Part shown: positions 44,613 through 57,257 of the stretch, piece after piece
Layout: every line of letters begins with the position of its first letter
Position numbering within the stretch: position 1 is the first letter of the stretch
From: Rhypophila decipiens
Taxonomy: Eukaryota; Ascomycota; Sordariomycetes; Sordariales; Naviculisporaceae
Direction: 5' to 3'
DNA: 64,000 nt
Assembly (NCBI GenBank): GCA_033297075.1
Contig: MU858165.1
Span: forward strand, 1-64,000
Position numbers and translations under genes: made by a program
The notes under the pieces: model-generated
Database searches by the model: none
Seen by the model: only the letters and a program-made list of their open reading frames with translations
What the model was told of the DNA's origin: nothing

Positions 44613-45227
44613 ATGGGAAACTGTTGTCCTGGAACAAGTAGCAGCAGCTCCTACACATCTGGAAGTTCCGTATGTCAAACTGATAAGCAGCCACGCCGGC
44701 TTTGCGTTGGGCCCGAGATCCTGCGAAACTAACACTCTTTTCCACTTAACAAACAGTACTACGATATCCCTCGCCACCCGACGAGAAATGAGTACCAAGC
44801 CGGGGACCGCACACGCTACTCCCGGCGGCATGCACAGGAAGACGTCATCAACGCCCCGGCACCAACCCACAACAGATTCAATAACGCCCGTCGTCCACAT
44901 GCCCACTACGACACCGAGGGAGACTATATACAAGAATCAATAGGACTGACCCCCTTGCCGGGCACTACAAGAGGGTACGGTCTTGCTCCGATGCCCTCCT
45001 CGGTCCGCCCAGTGCTTTGGTCCTATCCCAGCCGGCACGCCAACTTCGATTACGCGGACCAGAATGGTCGAGGCCGGAGGCTGAACAATGCGCAACCACA
45101 GCAGGACCCGGGGGCATTCCGGGTTATTTCAGACAGACACCAGAATCCACAGGGCGTGTCATATCATCCTCCTGGCCAAAGTCAGAGCTTTGCGAGGGCG
45201 AGACACAGACGACATAGGAGTCGATGA
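44613..45227 (+). CDS. Small protein with predicted N-terminal acylation, unknown function
   Basis: Exons 44613-44669 and 44757-45227 (87-nt intron, GTATGT donor, AACTAAC branch, AACAG acceptor), 175 aa. It starts MGNCCPGTSSSSSY. Gly2 with Asn3 and Ser/Thr nearby fits N-myristoylation, and Cys4-Cys5 fit palmitoylation, as in many G-alpha and SRC-type membrane anchors. The rest is polar, Arg/His/Asn/Gln-rich and likely disordered (YYDIPRHPTRNEYQAG, TPLPGTTRGYG, ending ARHRRHRSR), with repeated Tyr. No enzyme domain. It probably tethers to the plasma or inner vesicle membrane. The short first exon is missed if only long open frames are considered. Confidence 0.72.
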
Positions 45228-47526
<2,299 letters not shown>

Positions 47527-48824
47527 ATGAAGCCTGCCTGTATATATCGGATTCGTACTTGTTATCTCAAGAAACACAGCCTTTGCCAACTTTTAGGATC
47601 TGGGCCTTGCATGGATAAGAAGCCAACCTACCATATCATTTAAAGTCTTATGACCAATTTCCGGATTGGGAATAGCCTCCACAGTCATGGGCTACACTTA
47701 GTCCGACAAGGATTGATGAAAAGGTTAATTCAACTACCCAGTTCGGAAGAGGTCACAAATCTAAGGCTTAGGACAAACTGGTTTGGAAGCAATCAGCCGG
47801 TTATGGGCTTTTCAGTGTCACTCGGTATCTTACGACAAAGTCTGCTTTCCGTGATCGTTATCTTTGAATTAAGGCCAAGACTGATACGGGATAAGGTGCG
47901 TTGCCCAGACCTTGGATGCAGCTGTTGCGTATCGTTGCCAAGCAGCCACCCCCTATCCCTGTATCCATAGCTCATCGTTGATTGGTATTCAAGAAATGTG
48001 GCCGTGTAAGACTCGGGATATCGCCGACATGTACAAAATCTTTCCGAGCAACGGAGTTTGGACCGGAGAACAAAATCCAGACATGCCAGACGGACCGGTC
48101 ATGAAGTAAGGGAGGCAGCCGGAACATCCACGTCAGGGCCGAAAAAATTTAGTCTCAGCTTCCTGCCTCTGGATATTCCGACCACGCGCACGGCAGCCGG
48201 GTGACGGTGTGACAAGCGGTAGGTGCGGCCCCGTGCTCCACTAAACGGAGGATTAAGCTTTTTTGCCATGGAATGACGTCCCCGTCGGGAGTCGATGCCA
48301 ATGCAGTTCCAGGCTTCTTGGTTTCAGAAATCAAACAAATCCCATTCAAGAATCTGTTTGCCCAGAAATCTGCCGAAATTGGGCACGTGTGTCAGAAACC
48401 GGAAAACACCAAACTTCTCACTTCTCGATTTCTTTCTCTCCATTCACCACGTTGCTGTCGTGAGACCCGATAATCCCGACCTGTAAGCCGCGCGCCCGCG
48501 CCTTCAAAAGCACCACATTAGGACGCGGATCTTGAAGCAAGCGGCCCGAGTCTATTCAATCGAGACAATTTCACCCGCCCGGTGGCCGTGCTGACATCAT
48601 GTCTCATCTTTCCACGACACTCTGATCGATTTCTTGTCAGCCAGTCGCTCGCTTCTTTTCCCTTCACTTTCCTTCATTTCGTCAGGCGGTGGGCAGGACT
48701 TTACCAATTCGAGATTGATACCCTTTCATTTTTCACGAAGATCGACGATAATGAAATCCGACGACCCCATGGGTAACGCTTAAATCGACATTCCACGTTC
48801 TCTTATTCTTCCTTATTCCCTCCG
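47527..48824. other. Intergenic, no gene seen
   Basis: 1.3 kb; short open frames only. Confidence 0.4.
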
Positions 48825-50306
48825 ATGCCTCACCAACGACGGCCTTCGTGGCGTCGTAAGTTCCTCCGGCATCAACAACAGTGCGGTCTCCCTCAACCTC
48901 GGACCTTCCTATACCTGGCCATTCTCACGGTCATTTCGCTATGCCTCCTCCTCCCCTACGACAACACCCTCCGCCTAGCCACGAGATGGGGCATCCAAAG
49001 CCTTCAGTCGGTATTTCTCCCACGGCGGCCATCCGAGCGGTGGATCTATGACAACCCGCCAGCCCACCCCGTCAAGTTCGGCTCGGAAACCCTTGTCATT
49101 GTCAAGACTGGGTACGGGACTCGACACAGAGTGGACTCCTGGTTCGAGGCATTATCCCCTGGCGGTAAGGGGACCGATGAGCCTTTGAATACGTTTCTCC
49201 TCATTGCCGACTTTGCCTCCAACGACACATTCCACATATACTACCAAGACCAAGTTCTTCCTATCCACGACGTGGTCCAAACCACCGTCAGCAACCACCA
49301 TGTTGTCCTCGACCACAAATCCTCCCATCCGCGGGTCCAAAAATACCGCCAGCTACAACGAGCCATATCTAGCGGCGACGATGAGGTCGCTCTCGAACTT
49401 GCTCGCACCTCGGGATGGGAGCTCGACGCTTTGAAATTCATATCCGGCCTGGAACTCGCGTACCATATATATCCCACCAAAAAGTGGTATATCCTCGCCG
49501 ACGATGACACTTATCTCGTCCAGTCCTCACTTCGCCCGCTGCTCTCTCATCTCGACTCGTCCAAGCCGTACTTTGTAGGAAATGGGGTCGGTGATTTCAG
49601 GACGAGATTCGCACACGGCGGCTCATCAGTCATTCTCTCTCAAGCAGCCATGCGCAAATTAGTGGTCGAAAATCCTCAAAAGCGGACCAAAGCATATATC
49701 GAATCACTGGACGAAACGTGGGGTGATAGATTACTCGCACGAGCGCTTCTTCGGGTGGGAGTTTATTTGGATGAGGAGTATAGCCACTTCTTTACAGGGG
49801 AAAGCCCGAGACAGAGCAGGATTCGGGCAGAGCGACTGTGCTCCCCTGTTGTAGCGTTTCATGGACTTGCCACGTCAGAGAAGATGCTTGACGCTGGGAG
49901 ACATTTGGGGGAGGAAAATGTCACGGGACCAGTCTTGTGGGCTGATCTCCGAAACTTGTATCTTCAGTCCTCCGAAGTGGACCACACGCAGGCTAAGGCG
50001 ACCTCAAATGGTGGCGGGATCCATCGAGACTGGGATCATATCTTCCATCACAAGGACACGGATGTTGTGATCATCAAGAACGTCGCCAACGCGGAGATAT
50101 GCGCGGGCATGTGCGTCGGGAAGACGGGCAAGTTTAAGAACAGTTGTCTGGCATGGACCTGGGAGCCTCCGGCGACGAAAGGGAAACCGACCGGGACGTG
50201 TTTTCTGAGCGACTGGATGGTTGTTGGCGAGAAGAGTAAAGGACGGATCAGTGGAGTCCATGAAAGTCGCTTGAGAGAGCTGGAGAGGGTCTGTTTAGGT
50301 GATTAA
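48825..50306 (+). CDS. GT31-family glycosyltransferase with cysteine-rich tail
   Basis: Single exon, 493 aa. Basic cytosolic start (MPHQRRPSWRRKF) and a signal-anchor TFLYLAILTVISLCLLL mark a Golgi type II protein. The catalytic core has the Fringe/core-1 beta-1,3-galactosyltransferase pattern: ETLVIVKTGYGTR, LNTFLLIADF, ELAYHIYPTKKWYILADDDTYL (DDD at 226-228, UDP-sugar/Mn binding), FAHGGSSVILSQAA and ETWGDRLLARALLRVGV, then FFTGESP. Residues about 395-480 form a PAN/apple-like module (CAGMCVGKTGKFKNSCLAWTW, GTCFLSDW), which could bind protein or glycan. The donor and acceptor are unknown; related fungal proteins are annotated only as GT31. Confidence 0.85.
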   Translation: MPHQRRPSWRRKFLRHQQQCGLPQPRTFLYLAILTVISLCLLLPYDNTLRLATRWGIQSLQSVFLPRRPSERWIYDNPPAHPVKFGSETLVIVKTGYGTRHRVDSWFEALSPGGKGTDEPLNTFLLIADFASNDTFHIYYQDQVLPIHDVVQTTVSNHHVVLDHKSSHPRVQKYRQLQRAISSGDDEVALELARTSGWELDALKFISGLELAYHIYPTKKWYILADDDTYLVQSSLRPLLSHLDSSKPYFVGNGVGDFRTRFAHGGSSVILSQAAMRKLVVENPQKRTKAYIESLDETWGDRLLARALLRVGVYLDEEYSHFFTGESPRQSRIRAERLCSPVVAFHGLATSEKMLDAGRHLGEENVTGPVLWADLRNLYLQSSEVDHTQAKATSNGGGIHRDWDHIFHHKDTDVVIIKNVANAEICAGMCVGKTGKFKNSCLAWTWEPPATKGKPTGTCFLSDWMVVGEKSKGRISGVHESRLRELERVCLGD

Positions 50307-51009
50307 CCACGAAAGAATGAATAGATGAGTGAACGAGCGAAAGAAGAAAGTCGGTAGTCTTGGGTGTGTATAAGCTTCCGCCTAACCTCGGTTATGGTCG
50401 GTTCTGTTGCATTCAATTCATTTACAATGCATAGCCATCTCTTAGCAGCTGGATAGAGTCCGTGGCTGATCCTTATTTACGAGACTGGACCCCGGTGAGC
50501 CGCATTATGTATTTATAATGTCAGATTTAGCATGTGCTCATACTAGGTGGGCGAGCTATGACATTGATATCCTTGCTCCATTCTTGTCATCTGGCTGGTG
50601 GTTCCGGATTGGTGATGCATCATAGCCGGTGTCTATTAGCACAGAACTTCTTCATCACAAACTCTCTGGCTCAAACTTCTTTATGAGCTACGTCGCGTAG
50701 AAGCCTTCAGGCTCAGTCAGCTGTTGTGTATTGTATGTATATCGGATCTGTTTCTGGGAGCACGCAGTTTCACACACCTGTTTCACGATCTAACGAGGCG
50801 TTTGCCTTGGTCTCAAGTAATAACTACCGCCGTGAAAAAAATCAGAGCTAAGCAAAGAGCCTACCTGTACATAAGAAAGGGGAGATATTGCTCGAAAGTA
50901 TTACACCTGTCAACATAGAATATCAGTACCGGAATCCATTGAGATGATATTCCCTTCCATACCTCCAACGGCGCTTCGTTCCTGTCGCCCAACGTTCCCC
51001 TGTAACTGT
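50307..51009. other. Convergent intergenic, no gene seen
   Basis: 3' flanks of the GT31 and MDR genes. Confidence 0.4.
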
Positions 51010-52446
51010 TCACGCTCCTCCAACTCGAATAACAATCTTCCCTCTAGCCCGCCCACTCAGCAACACCTCATAGCCACTCAACACATCCTCAAACGCCCAC
51101 TCACTATCCACCAAGACCCTCAATTTGCCCTCAGAAAACAAGCCAACAAGATACTCCATCATCTCTCTTCCAGGGTCAAACATACTCGCCGCTTTCCAAG
51201 TCCTTCCCGTGCCGCCCAGCCATTTCGTCCTCGGCCATAGAGCATTGATCATCAACTTCCACCCCGATGCCAGGATAGGTGCATATCCATACCCATTTGC
51301 GTGAATCCCACACGCACTATACACACCGTCTGACTTAAGATACCCTGCGGAGTAGTTATACAACGTCTGACTTCCATAGCAGTCGATTATTGCGTCAAAC
51401 TGGACCTCCTCAGCGTCGTACATACCGGCCAGGGCTTGTTCGATCGTCTCTTTTGTAGTTCTTCCCTCCTGATTGCTCCCGGCTCCTTCCACAATTGTAT
51501 CTTGCTCGACCTCACCGGTAAAGATGGTGGCAGGATTGATATAATCCATCACAAAATCACAACACCCCAACTCAAAGACTGGTTTCAGATTTCGAGTGGA
51601 ACAAACACCCACTACTTTGCCCTCTGGGCCGACAGCCTCGCGAGCAAGTTGCACGGCCATGGATCCAATCCCGCCACTTGCTCCGTAGACAAGGACTTTT
51701 TGGCCCGGTTGGAGGGCTGCATCCCTGATTTGGGCCAGCGCTGTGCAGCCTGCTAGGAAGAGGCCTGCTGCTAGTTTGTCAATGCCGCCCTGAGTGGTGT
51801 TGGCGCCGCTGCTGCTGCTGCTGCTGGCCCCGGATGCCGATGGCGAGGCGACCTTGTCGGGTAATAACACAGCATACTTGGCCGGAAAGGATATGACCTC
51901 TTGCAAGGCACCGGATTTACTCGAGAGAATAAAGCCCACCGGTAGGAAAGCCACAACCTTGCTCCCCTTTTTAAACTTGCTGCTGCTGCTTGCTCCCTCG
52001 TCATCATCACTTGCCCTTGAACTTGAATCTGCCTCCTCGGAAGACGGTGAAGAATCGAGGACCGTGCCGGTAAGGTCATACACCGGCACCTGGGGGACAC
52101 CGGCCGATTTGGAGAATGCCAATGACATGAGGGGCGGTAAGAGGTTCATGAGGAGAACCTCGCCTGGGTTTAGGGCTGCGTAGGTCACTTTGACGAGAAG
52201 CCATTCTTCTGGTTCTTTTGGTGATTCGTTTCCTGACCCAGGGGCTTGTTGACTCGGAGGGGGGAATTCGGGGTAGGGATGGTCGGTTGTTAGATGGAGG
52301 CAGTTCCGGGGGAGTCCGCCTTTGGTGTAGGTCCATGCTTTGATGGTCTTTTTTGGGGTCGTCCCTGGGGACTGGTCTGCCGCTGGTGGTGGGCCTGGTG
52401 ATGTTGTCGTAGATATAGCTGAGGATGACATGTTTGTGTCCGTCAT
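51010..52446 (-). CDS. MDR-family NAD(P)-dependent oxidoreductase (quinone reductase-like)
   Basis: Single exon, 478 aa. A Ser/Thr/Pro-rich start precedes KAWTYTKGGLPRNCLHL, the start of a GroES-like domain with EWLLVKVTYAALNPGEVLLMNLL. The nucleotide-binding Rossmann motif VLVYGASGGIGSMAVQLARE and VVGVCSTRN follow, then FDAIIDCYGSQTLYNYS. No structural zinc cysteine set is seen, fitting a zinc-independent quinone oxidoreductase/RTN4IP1-like MDR. Two Ser-rich insertions are coded by short GCT/AGC triplet runs (near 51808-51828 and 51971-52030), so length (about 480 versus 340-400) is above the family norm. Substrate unknown. Confidence 0.82.
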   Translation of the reverse strand: MTDTNMSSSAISTTTSPGPPPAADQSPGTTPKKTIKAWTYTKGGLPRNCLHLTTDHPYPEFPPPSQQAPGSGNESPKEPEEWLLVKVTYAALNPGEVLLMNLLPPLMSLAFSKSAGVPQVPVYDLTGTVLDSSPSSEEADSSSRASDDDEGASSSSKFKKGSKVVAFLPVGFILSSKSGALQEVISFPAKYAVLLPDKVASPSASGASSSSSSGANTTQGGIDKLAAGLFLAGCTALAQIRDAALQPGQKVLVYGASGGIGSMAVQLAREAVGPEGKVVGVCSTRNLKPVFELGCCDFVMDYINPATIFTGEVEQDTIVEGAGSNQEGRTTKETIEQALAGMYDAEEVQFDAIIDCYGSQTLYNYSAGYLKSDGVYSACGIHANGYGYAPILASGWKLMINALWPRTKWLGGTGRTWKAASMFDPGREMMEYLVGLFSEGKLRVLVDSEWAFEDVLSGYEVLLSGRARGKIVIRVGGA

Positions 52447-53104
52447 GGATGCCCAGATGTTTAGACAAATCGATTTCGGTGATGGTCAGCTGTTATGATC
52501 TTGAATCTTGTAGATTAGAGGTTGAAGTCAACTAATACTCGAAATGTGATCATGTAGGACAACGAGATAGTTGTCTTAGAAAATAGGATAGAGGTGATCA
52601 GGGGCACAATTTATTGTCTTAAAAAACGGGCGAGAAGCATGGATATTAAAGTACTTCGGTGTTCGGAGGAACACCACCTAAAATGACAGATTACATTGTG
52701 CGGGTTTTCTTTGTGGGAGATATCGCGGTCAGTCATCGTGCCAAGTGCTCAAAGAGGTTGGCACGATGTTGTGGCCGCGTCAGTTGCCTGATCGGTTGAC
52801 CTTTCGCTTGTGTGCGGCTGAGGGCGGTGCTCCTGTCGACCTCCCCGCTCTGTCGCCATACAACCAATGGCAGCGTCATTCCCATCCGACACTCGGCATT
52901 GTGAAGTTTGCATGTCAATTTTGCTTGTGATTGTCCCGAAAGAAGATATGATGTTGTATTAAACAGGTGGTATTAGTTTAAGAATAAAAGTCTATGTATG
53001 CTGCTCAAAAGGGTTGTGTTCCCACGTCCTGCTTGACAAAAAAGACACATATTTGCATCAAGTCTCCGGTATTATGCTAAGCGTGCTTTAGACACAGACG
53101 ACAC
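52447..53104. other. Intergenic, no gene seen
   Basis: Promoter of the MDR gene and 3' flank of the Sec14-like gene. Confidence 0.4.
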
Positions 53105-54239
53105 CTAAGCCGCAGCAGATGCCGGTGCAGCCTCCACCTTGACCTCCTCCTCCAACTTGGATATCGGTGCACCGACCGGCTCAGGGGTAGGCTCCACCGC
53201 TGGCTTCACCACCTCTGGCGCCGGGGCTGCTACCGTTTCCGTTGTCTTCGGGGAAACGCTTTGCTCTGTGTGGCCGGCCAGGTAATCCTCCAACTCACCG
53301 ATCTGCTCCCCTCCGGCGATCCACCTTTGGGCGCGAGCCTCGCGCCTCTCGTCGCACATTTTGATCAGGGCGGGCCAGTAGACGGAATGGTCGTACTCAA
53401 ACTCGAGCCCGCCGTTGAACTCGGTCCAGAGCTGCTCTTTGGGGACATACTGGCTCATGTCCTCGTTGAACTTGAGCTTCTCTCTCGTCAGGGGGTCTAT
53501 AAAGGGCGTGATGAGCTTGAAGAAGCCATTGACCATCCATGGAACTGTAGCATTGTTAGCAATCGTCGAGCCGGAGATTTGTACAGCAAGACATACCATT
53601 GATGATGAGGGCTTTTCCCAGCCTCTCTGGGTAGTGGTTCTGCAGAATATGGAGGACCTCCCGTGCCTGGCCAATGCCGGGAGCAGTGTTGGAGCGGGAC
53701 TTGCTCTGCTTAAAGTTGATCATTAAGGACAGGGTCTCGACCTGGGCGGGCATCATGTCGATCACTCTTTCCAACATAAACACAAGATGCTGGACTTGGC
53801 GGGGAGATGGTGAGGTGTTCTGACGCCCCGGGTTGAGATAATGGCAAGGGCGGCCTTGCTTGTCGAAACCCAGCAGCACTTGTTTGCCAGTCTCGTTTTC
53901 GGGCGAGATGTGCTCGGGGGTCAGCTCCGAGACTCCATATTCACGCCGCCAGATCAAAGTGTCACGGAGACGCTTCTCGGCGTCCTTCTGGTTCCACTTG
54001 GTTGCGCGCAGGTAGCGAAGAAGACATTCTCTGGTGAGCCACTGCCTCTCCTCATCGGTGAGGGGCGAGGTGCCTTTGGACGAGGTGATATCGGTGTAGG
54101 CCTTGACCTGCTCAAGCAGCCAGGCGTACTTTTCCTTCTCGTCGGCGGTGAGAGCTGGGCGGCCAAATGGTTTGCTCTCGGCGGTAGGAGTGGCAAGAGG
54201 AACCATCAGAGGAGCGGAAGTCGCAGCGACAGTAGCCAT
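53105..54239 (-). CDS. Sec14-like CRAL-TRIO lipid-transfer protein
   Basis: Exons 54239-53597 and 53544-53105 (52-nt intron, GTATGT donor, GCTAACA branch), 360 aa. An N-terminal CRAL-TRIO-N helix region (EERQWLTRECLLRYLRATKW, DAEKRLRDTLIWRREYG) is followed by the lipid-binding CRAL-TRIO domain (GKQVLLGFDKQGRPCHYLNP, HLVFMLERVIDMMP, VLHILQNHYPERLGKALI, FFKLITPFIDPLTREKLKF). The C-terminal 80 residues are Ala/Pro/Glu-rich and disordered. It probably exchanges phosphatidylinositol or related lipids between membranes. It is divergent, 530 bp from POL12. The closest yeast relatives cannot be named from sequence alone. Confidence 0.9.
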
Positions 54240-54769
54240 TTTATATATGAACTTGGGGAGTGAAAATTAAATGAAGAAAGTGAGAAAGAGAAGTGATTGA
54301 AGATGTCCCAGATTTCCCAGCGGTTCCCATAAAACACAAGACCTGACCGCTCAACACCGTATAATGCGAATCCGACCTCTCAACAATTCCAAGAAACCGA
54401 GCGAGATTGAAGAATCGTTGTACAGGATGGCGGTGTCCAGATTGGGGGATACTGCCCGCCCCGTCGAGGTACCTGGGCCGATTGAGAAATTAAGCCCAAT
54501 CGGGATGGTGCTGGCGGGTTACTGCAGGCTTGGCGGTCCCGGTCCCCACTTTGCCCAGGGTCGGACAGGAGGCTTTCACTTGGTCTTGGTCTTGGCTCCA
54601 CTTATTTTCGCGTAAAGTGAATTTCGGGTTCGGCGCGTCAGATCGCGTCCTCTGCAAATCCAAATATTGATTTGGGACCTCGACCCCTCTATCGCATCGC
54701 AGCACGAGCACATCATATTCTCAGCGGGAACGAAGGTCACAATCAGTTAATCCACTATCGCATCACAAA
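54240..54769. promoter_or_regulatory. Divergent promoter, Sec14-like / POL12
   Basis: 530 bp between two divergent housekeeping start codons; no defined motif recognised. Confidence 0.35.
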
Positions 54770-56950
54770 ATGGCAGACGACACGGTAGCTGAATTAAATG
54801 AGCTCTTCGGCGATGGCGTTCAGGAGCTCCAAGCCGATTTCGTCGCCGAGCTCGAGTCCATCACGCGCCTGCACGATCTCTCGGCTCAGGACCTCTTTTA
54901 CAAATGGGAGGCCTACTGTATTAAAATGGACAAGGACGAACAAAAGGCGGACCTGGCTAGTCTGCGCTCCCTCAAGCAGGAGCTACAAGACGCCCTCGAA
55001 CGGAGTCATCGGACCAAGGCAGTCAGCGACCCTGACAAGCGGCTCGGCGCAACTCCGAGGACGACAACAAGAGGCGCCGACATTTTTGGCATGCTAGACG
55101 GGCTTACTACCCCTGGGGCCGGAAGATCGGGAAAATCGTCAGCGAAGAGGAAGCACTTTGACACTCCAGGAGTGTCCCGAATCAGGGCCGAGGCAGCGAG
55201 CTCGCCCTTGAGGCTAGAAGAGCAGTTCAAGGAGATGGGTGTCGTTCCGTATGTCATGTTTAACCACACGAATTGGATTCTTGAAACCTAACTGGCCTGT
55301 TGCCCCAGAGCTCTGGCATTCAACGACAGACAGAATCCCGGTGAAGTGATCGAAATCCTCGGCGACCACCTCAAGCCCGCCGAGCCGCCCATTGCCCCCT
55401 TTTCCGAGCCGCGCATCAAACTCACGGCCGCCTCTGACCAAAAGAAGCTCGGTTACAGGCCTCTAGCCATGAAACTGTCCGAAGCCTCCGAGGTTCTCGA
55501 CGACCGGATAGACGACTTTATGTACCTGGTCATGGAGCACCACAACCTCGAGGAGTCGGCATTTGGCAGTGCCGCGATGCAGTCCACCACCGAGATCGTC
55601 GCAGTCGGACGAATCGCCTCGGATTCGCCCGAGGGTAAACTCAACGCCGCCTCCCTCGTATTAGAAACCTCCAGACGTACCGGTGGCGGATGGCGCGTTC
55701 CCCTGAACCTCGAGAAACTCCCCAGCTACCAGTTCTTCCCCGGCCAGATCGTCGCCTTCAAGGGGATCAACACCTCCGGCAGCTCCTTCACTGTCCACGA
55801 GCAACTCGCCATCCCAACACTCGGCAGCGCCGCCTCCACGCGCGAAACCCTCCTCGCCCACCGAGAACGTCTCCGCGGGAATTCAGACCCCGACGCCATG
55901 GAGACGGACGACTCCTCTGAACCCTTGCCCCTGACAATCCTATTCGCCTCAGGTCCCTTCACAGCAGACGACAACCTCGACTTTGAACCGCTGCACGCCC
56001 TCTGTTCCCAAGCAGCAGACACCTACGCCGACGCTCTCGTCCTAACCGGCCCGTTCCTGGACGCTGAACACCCGCTAATCGCATCGGGGGACTTTGACCT
56101 CCCCTCCGAAGCAGAAGGCAACTATGACCCCGACACAGCCACCATGAGCACTGTATTCAAGTACCTAATCTCGCCAATCATCAACCGACTGGCTTCCTCC
56201 AACCCGTCCATGACGATCCTTCTCGTCCCGTCAGTCCGAGACGTCATAGACAAACACGTCTCCTGGCCACAAGACGCTTTCTCGCGAAAAGAGCTGAACC
56301 TACACAAAAATGCCAAAATCGTAGGAAACCCAATGACGCTGTCGATGAATGAAATGGTGATGGGCATCACCTCGCAAGACATTCTCTACGAATTACGGCA
56401 TGAGGAACTAGTGGGGACGAATAAAGGGGGCAAACCAGCGGATCCGAATGCCCTGTCGAGAGTATCGAGGTATCTAATCGAGCAGAGGCATTATTTCCCG
56501 CTTTTCCCGCCAGCGGATAGGAAGAAATTGCCCAAGACGGGGGTCGACTCGGGCGTTGGGAGCGGAGGGTTGCCGCCTGGTGCGATGATTGATGTTAGTT
56601 ATTTGAGGCTGGGCGAGATGGTTAATGTACGGCCGGATGTGTTGGTTGTTCCTAGCGCTTTGCCGGCTTTTGCAAAGGTATGTTTCTCTCACTCCTTCCC
56701 CCGGTGTTACTTGGTTTGCGTTTGTTTAAATTTAATATGGTTTGTGAAAGACGTGATGCTAACAAAGGACTTGTAGGTCGTGGAATCTGTCCTGGTAATC
56801 AACCCTGGTTATCTGTCGAAACGACGAGGCGCGGGGACGTATGCGAAAATGACACTTTATCCGCCCTCGCTGGGTTCCTTGCCAGAAGTAGACGGTATGA
56901 TGGCTCATCAGGTCTTTGAGCGGGCGAGGGTAGAGATTACCAAGATTTGA
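54770..56950 (+). CDS. POL12: DNA polymerase alpha subunit B
   Basis: Exons 54770-55248, 55309-56677 and 56777-56950, 673 aa. Introns are 60 and 99 nt, with CTAAC-type branches. The N-terminal helical domain (MADDTVAELNELFGDG, RLHDLSAQDLFYKWEAYC) binds other polymerase parts in orthologues. An OB fold follows (TTEIVAVGRIASDSPEGKLN, FFPGQIVAFKGINTSG). Then comes the calcineurin-like but catalytically dead phosphodiesterase fold (LTILFASGPFTADDN, ALVLTGPFLDAEHP, SMTILLVPSVRDVIDKH, NPMTLSMNEMVMGITSQDIL, RYLIEQRHYFPLFPP). The last exon has VVESVLVINPGYLSKRRGAGTY. It is the regulatory subunit of the polymerase alpha-primase complex that starts DNA replication. Confidence 0.95.
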
Positions 56951-57257
56951 GTGAGATATGTATAAATGGGTGAGGATCTCGGAGTTTCACGGTCAGATAT
57001 TTGAATGGTGAGCATGCGAGCAACTTGGATACGAATCCTGTAATAAAACCCCTGGAGTTATGATTGGCCTCACAAAAGACTATGTTTGGGTTGGCATGTC
57101 TTTGTCTCGTTATTTGAATAAGATATAAGGATGCGGTGATGGATTTGATTGAAGGTTTACGGCGCCTGGTAGGTTTACGTAGCGATGATATATAAACCAA
57201 TATTACAACGGGCTGGCCGGCCTTGGTCCAGTAGCTTCTTGTTCTTAGGTTACCAGA
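56951..57257. other. Convergent intergenic, no gene seen
   Basis: 3' flanks of POL12 and MFAP1. Confidence 0.4.
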
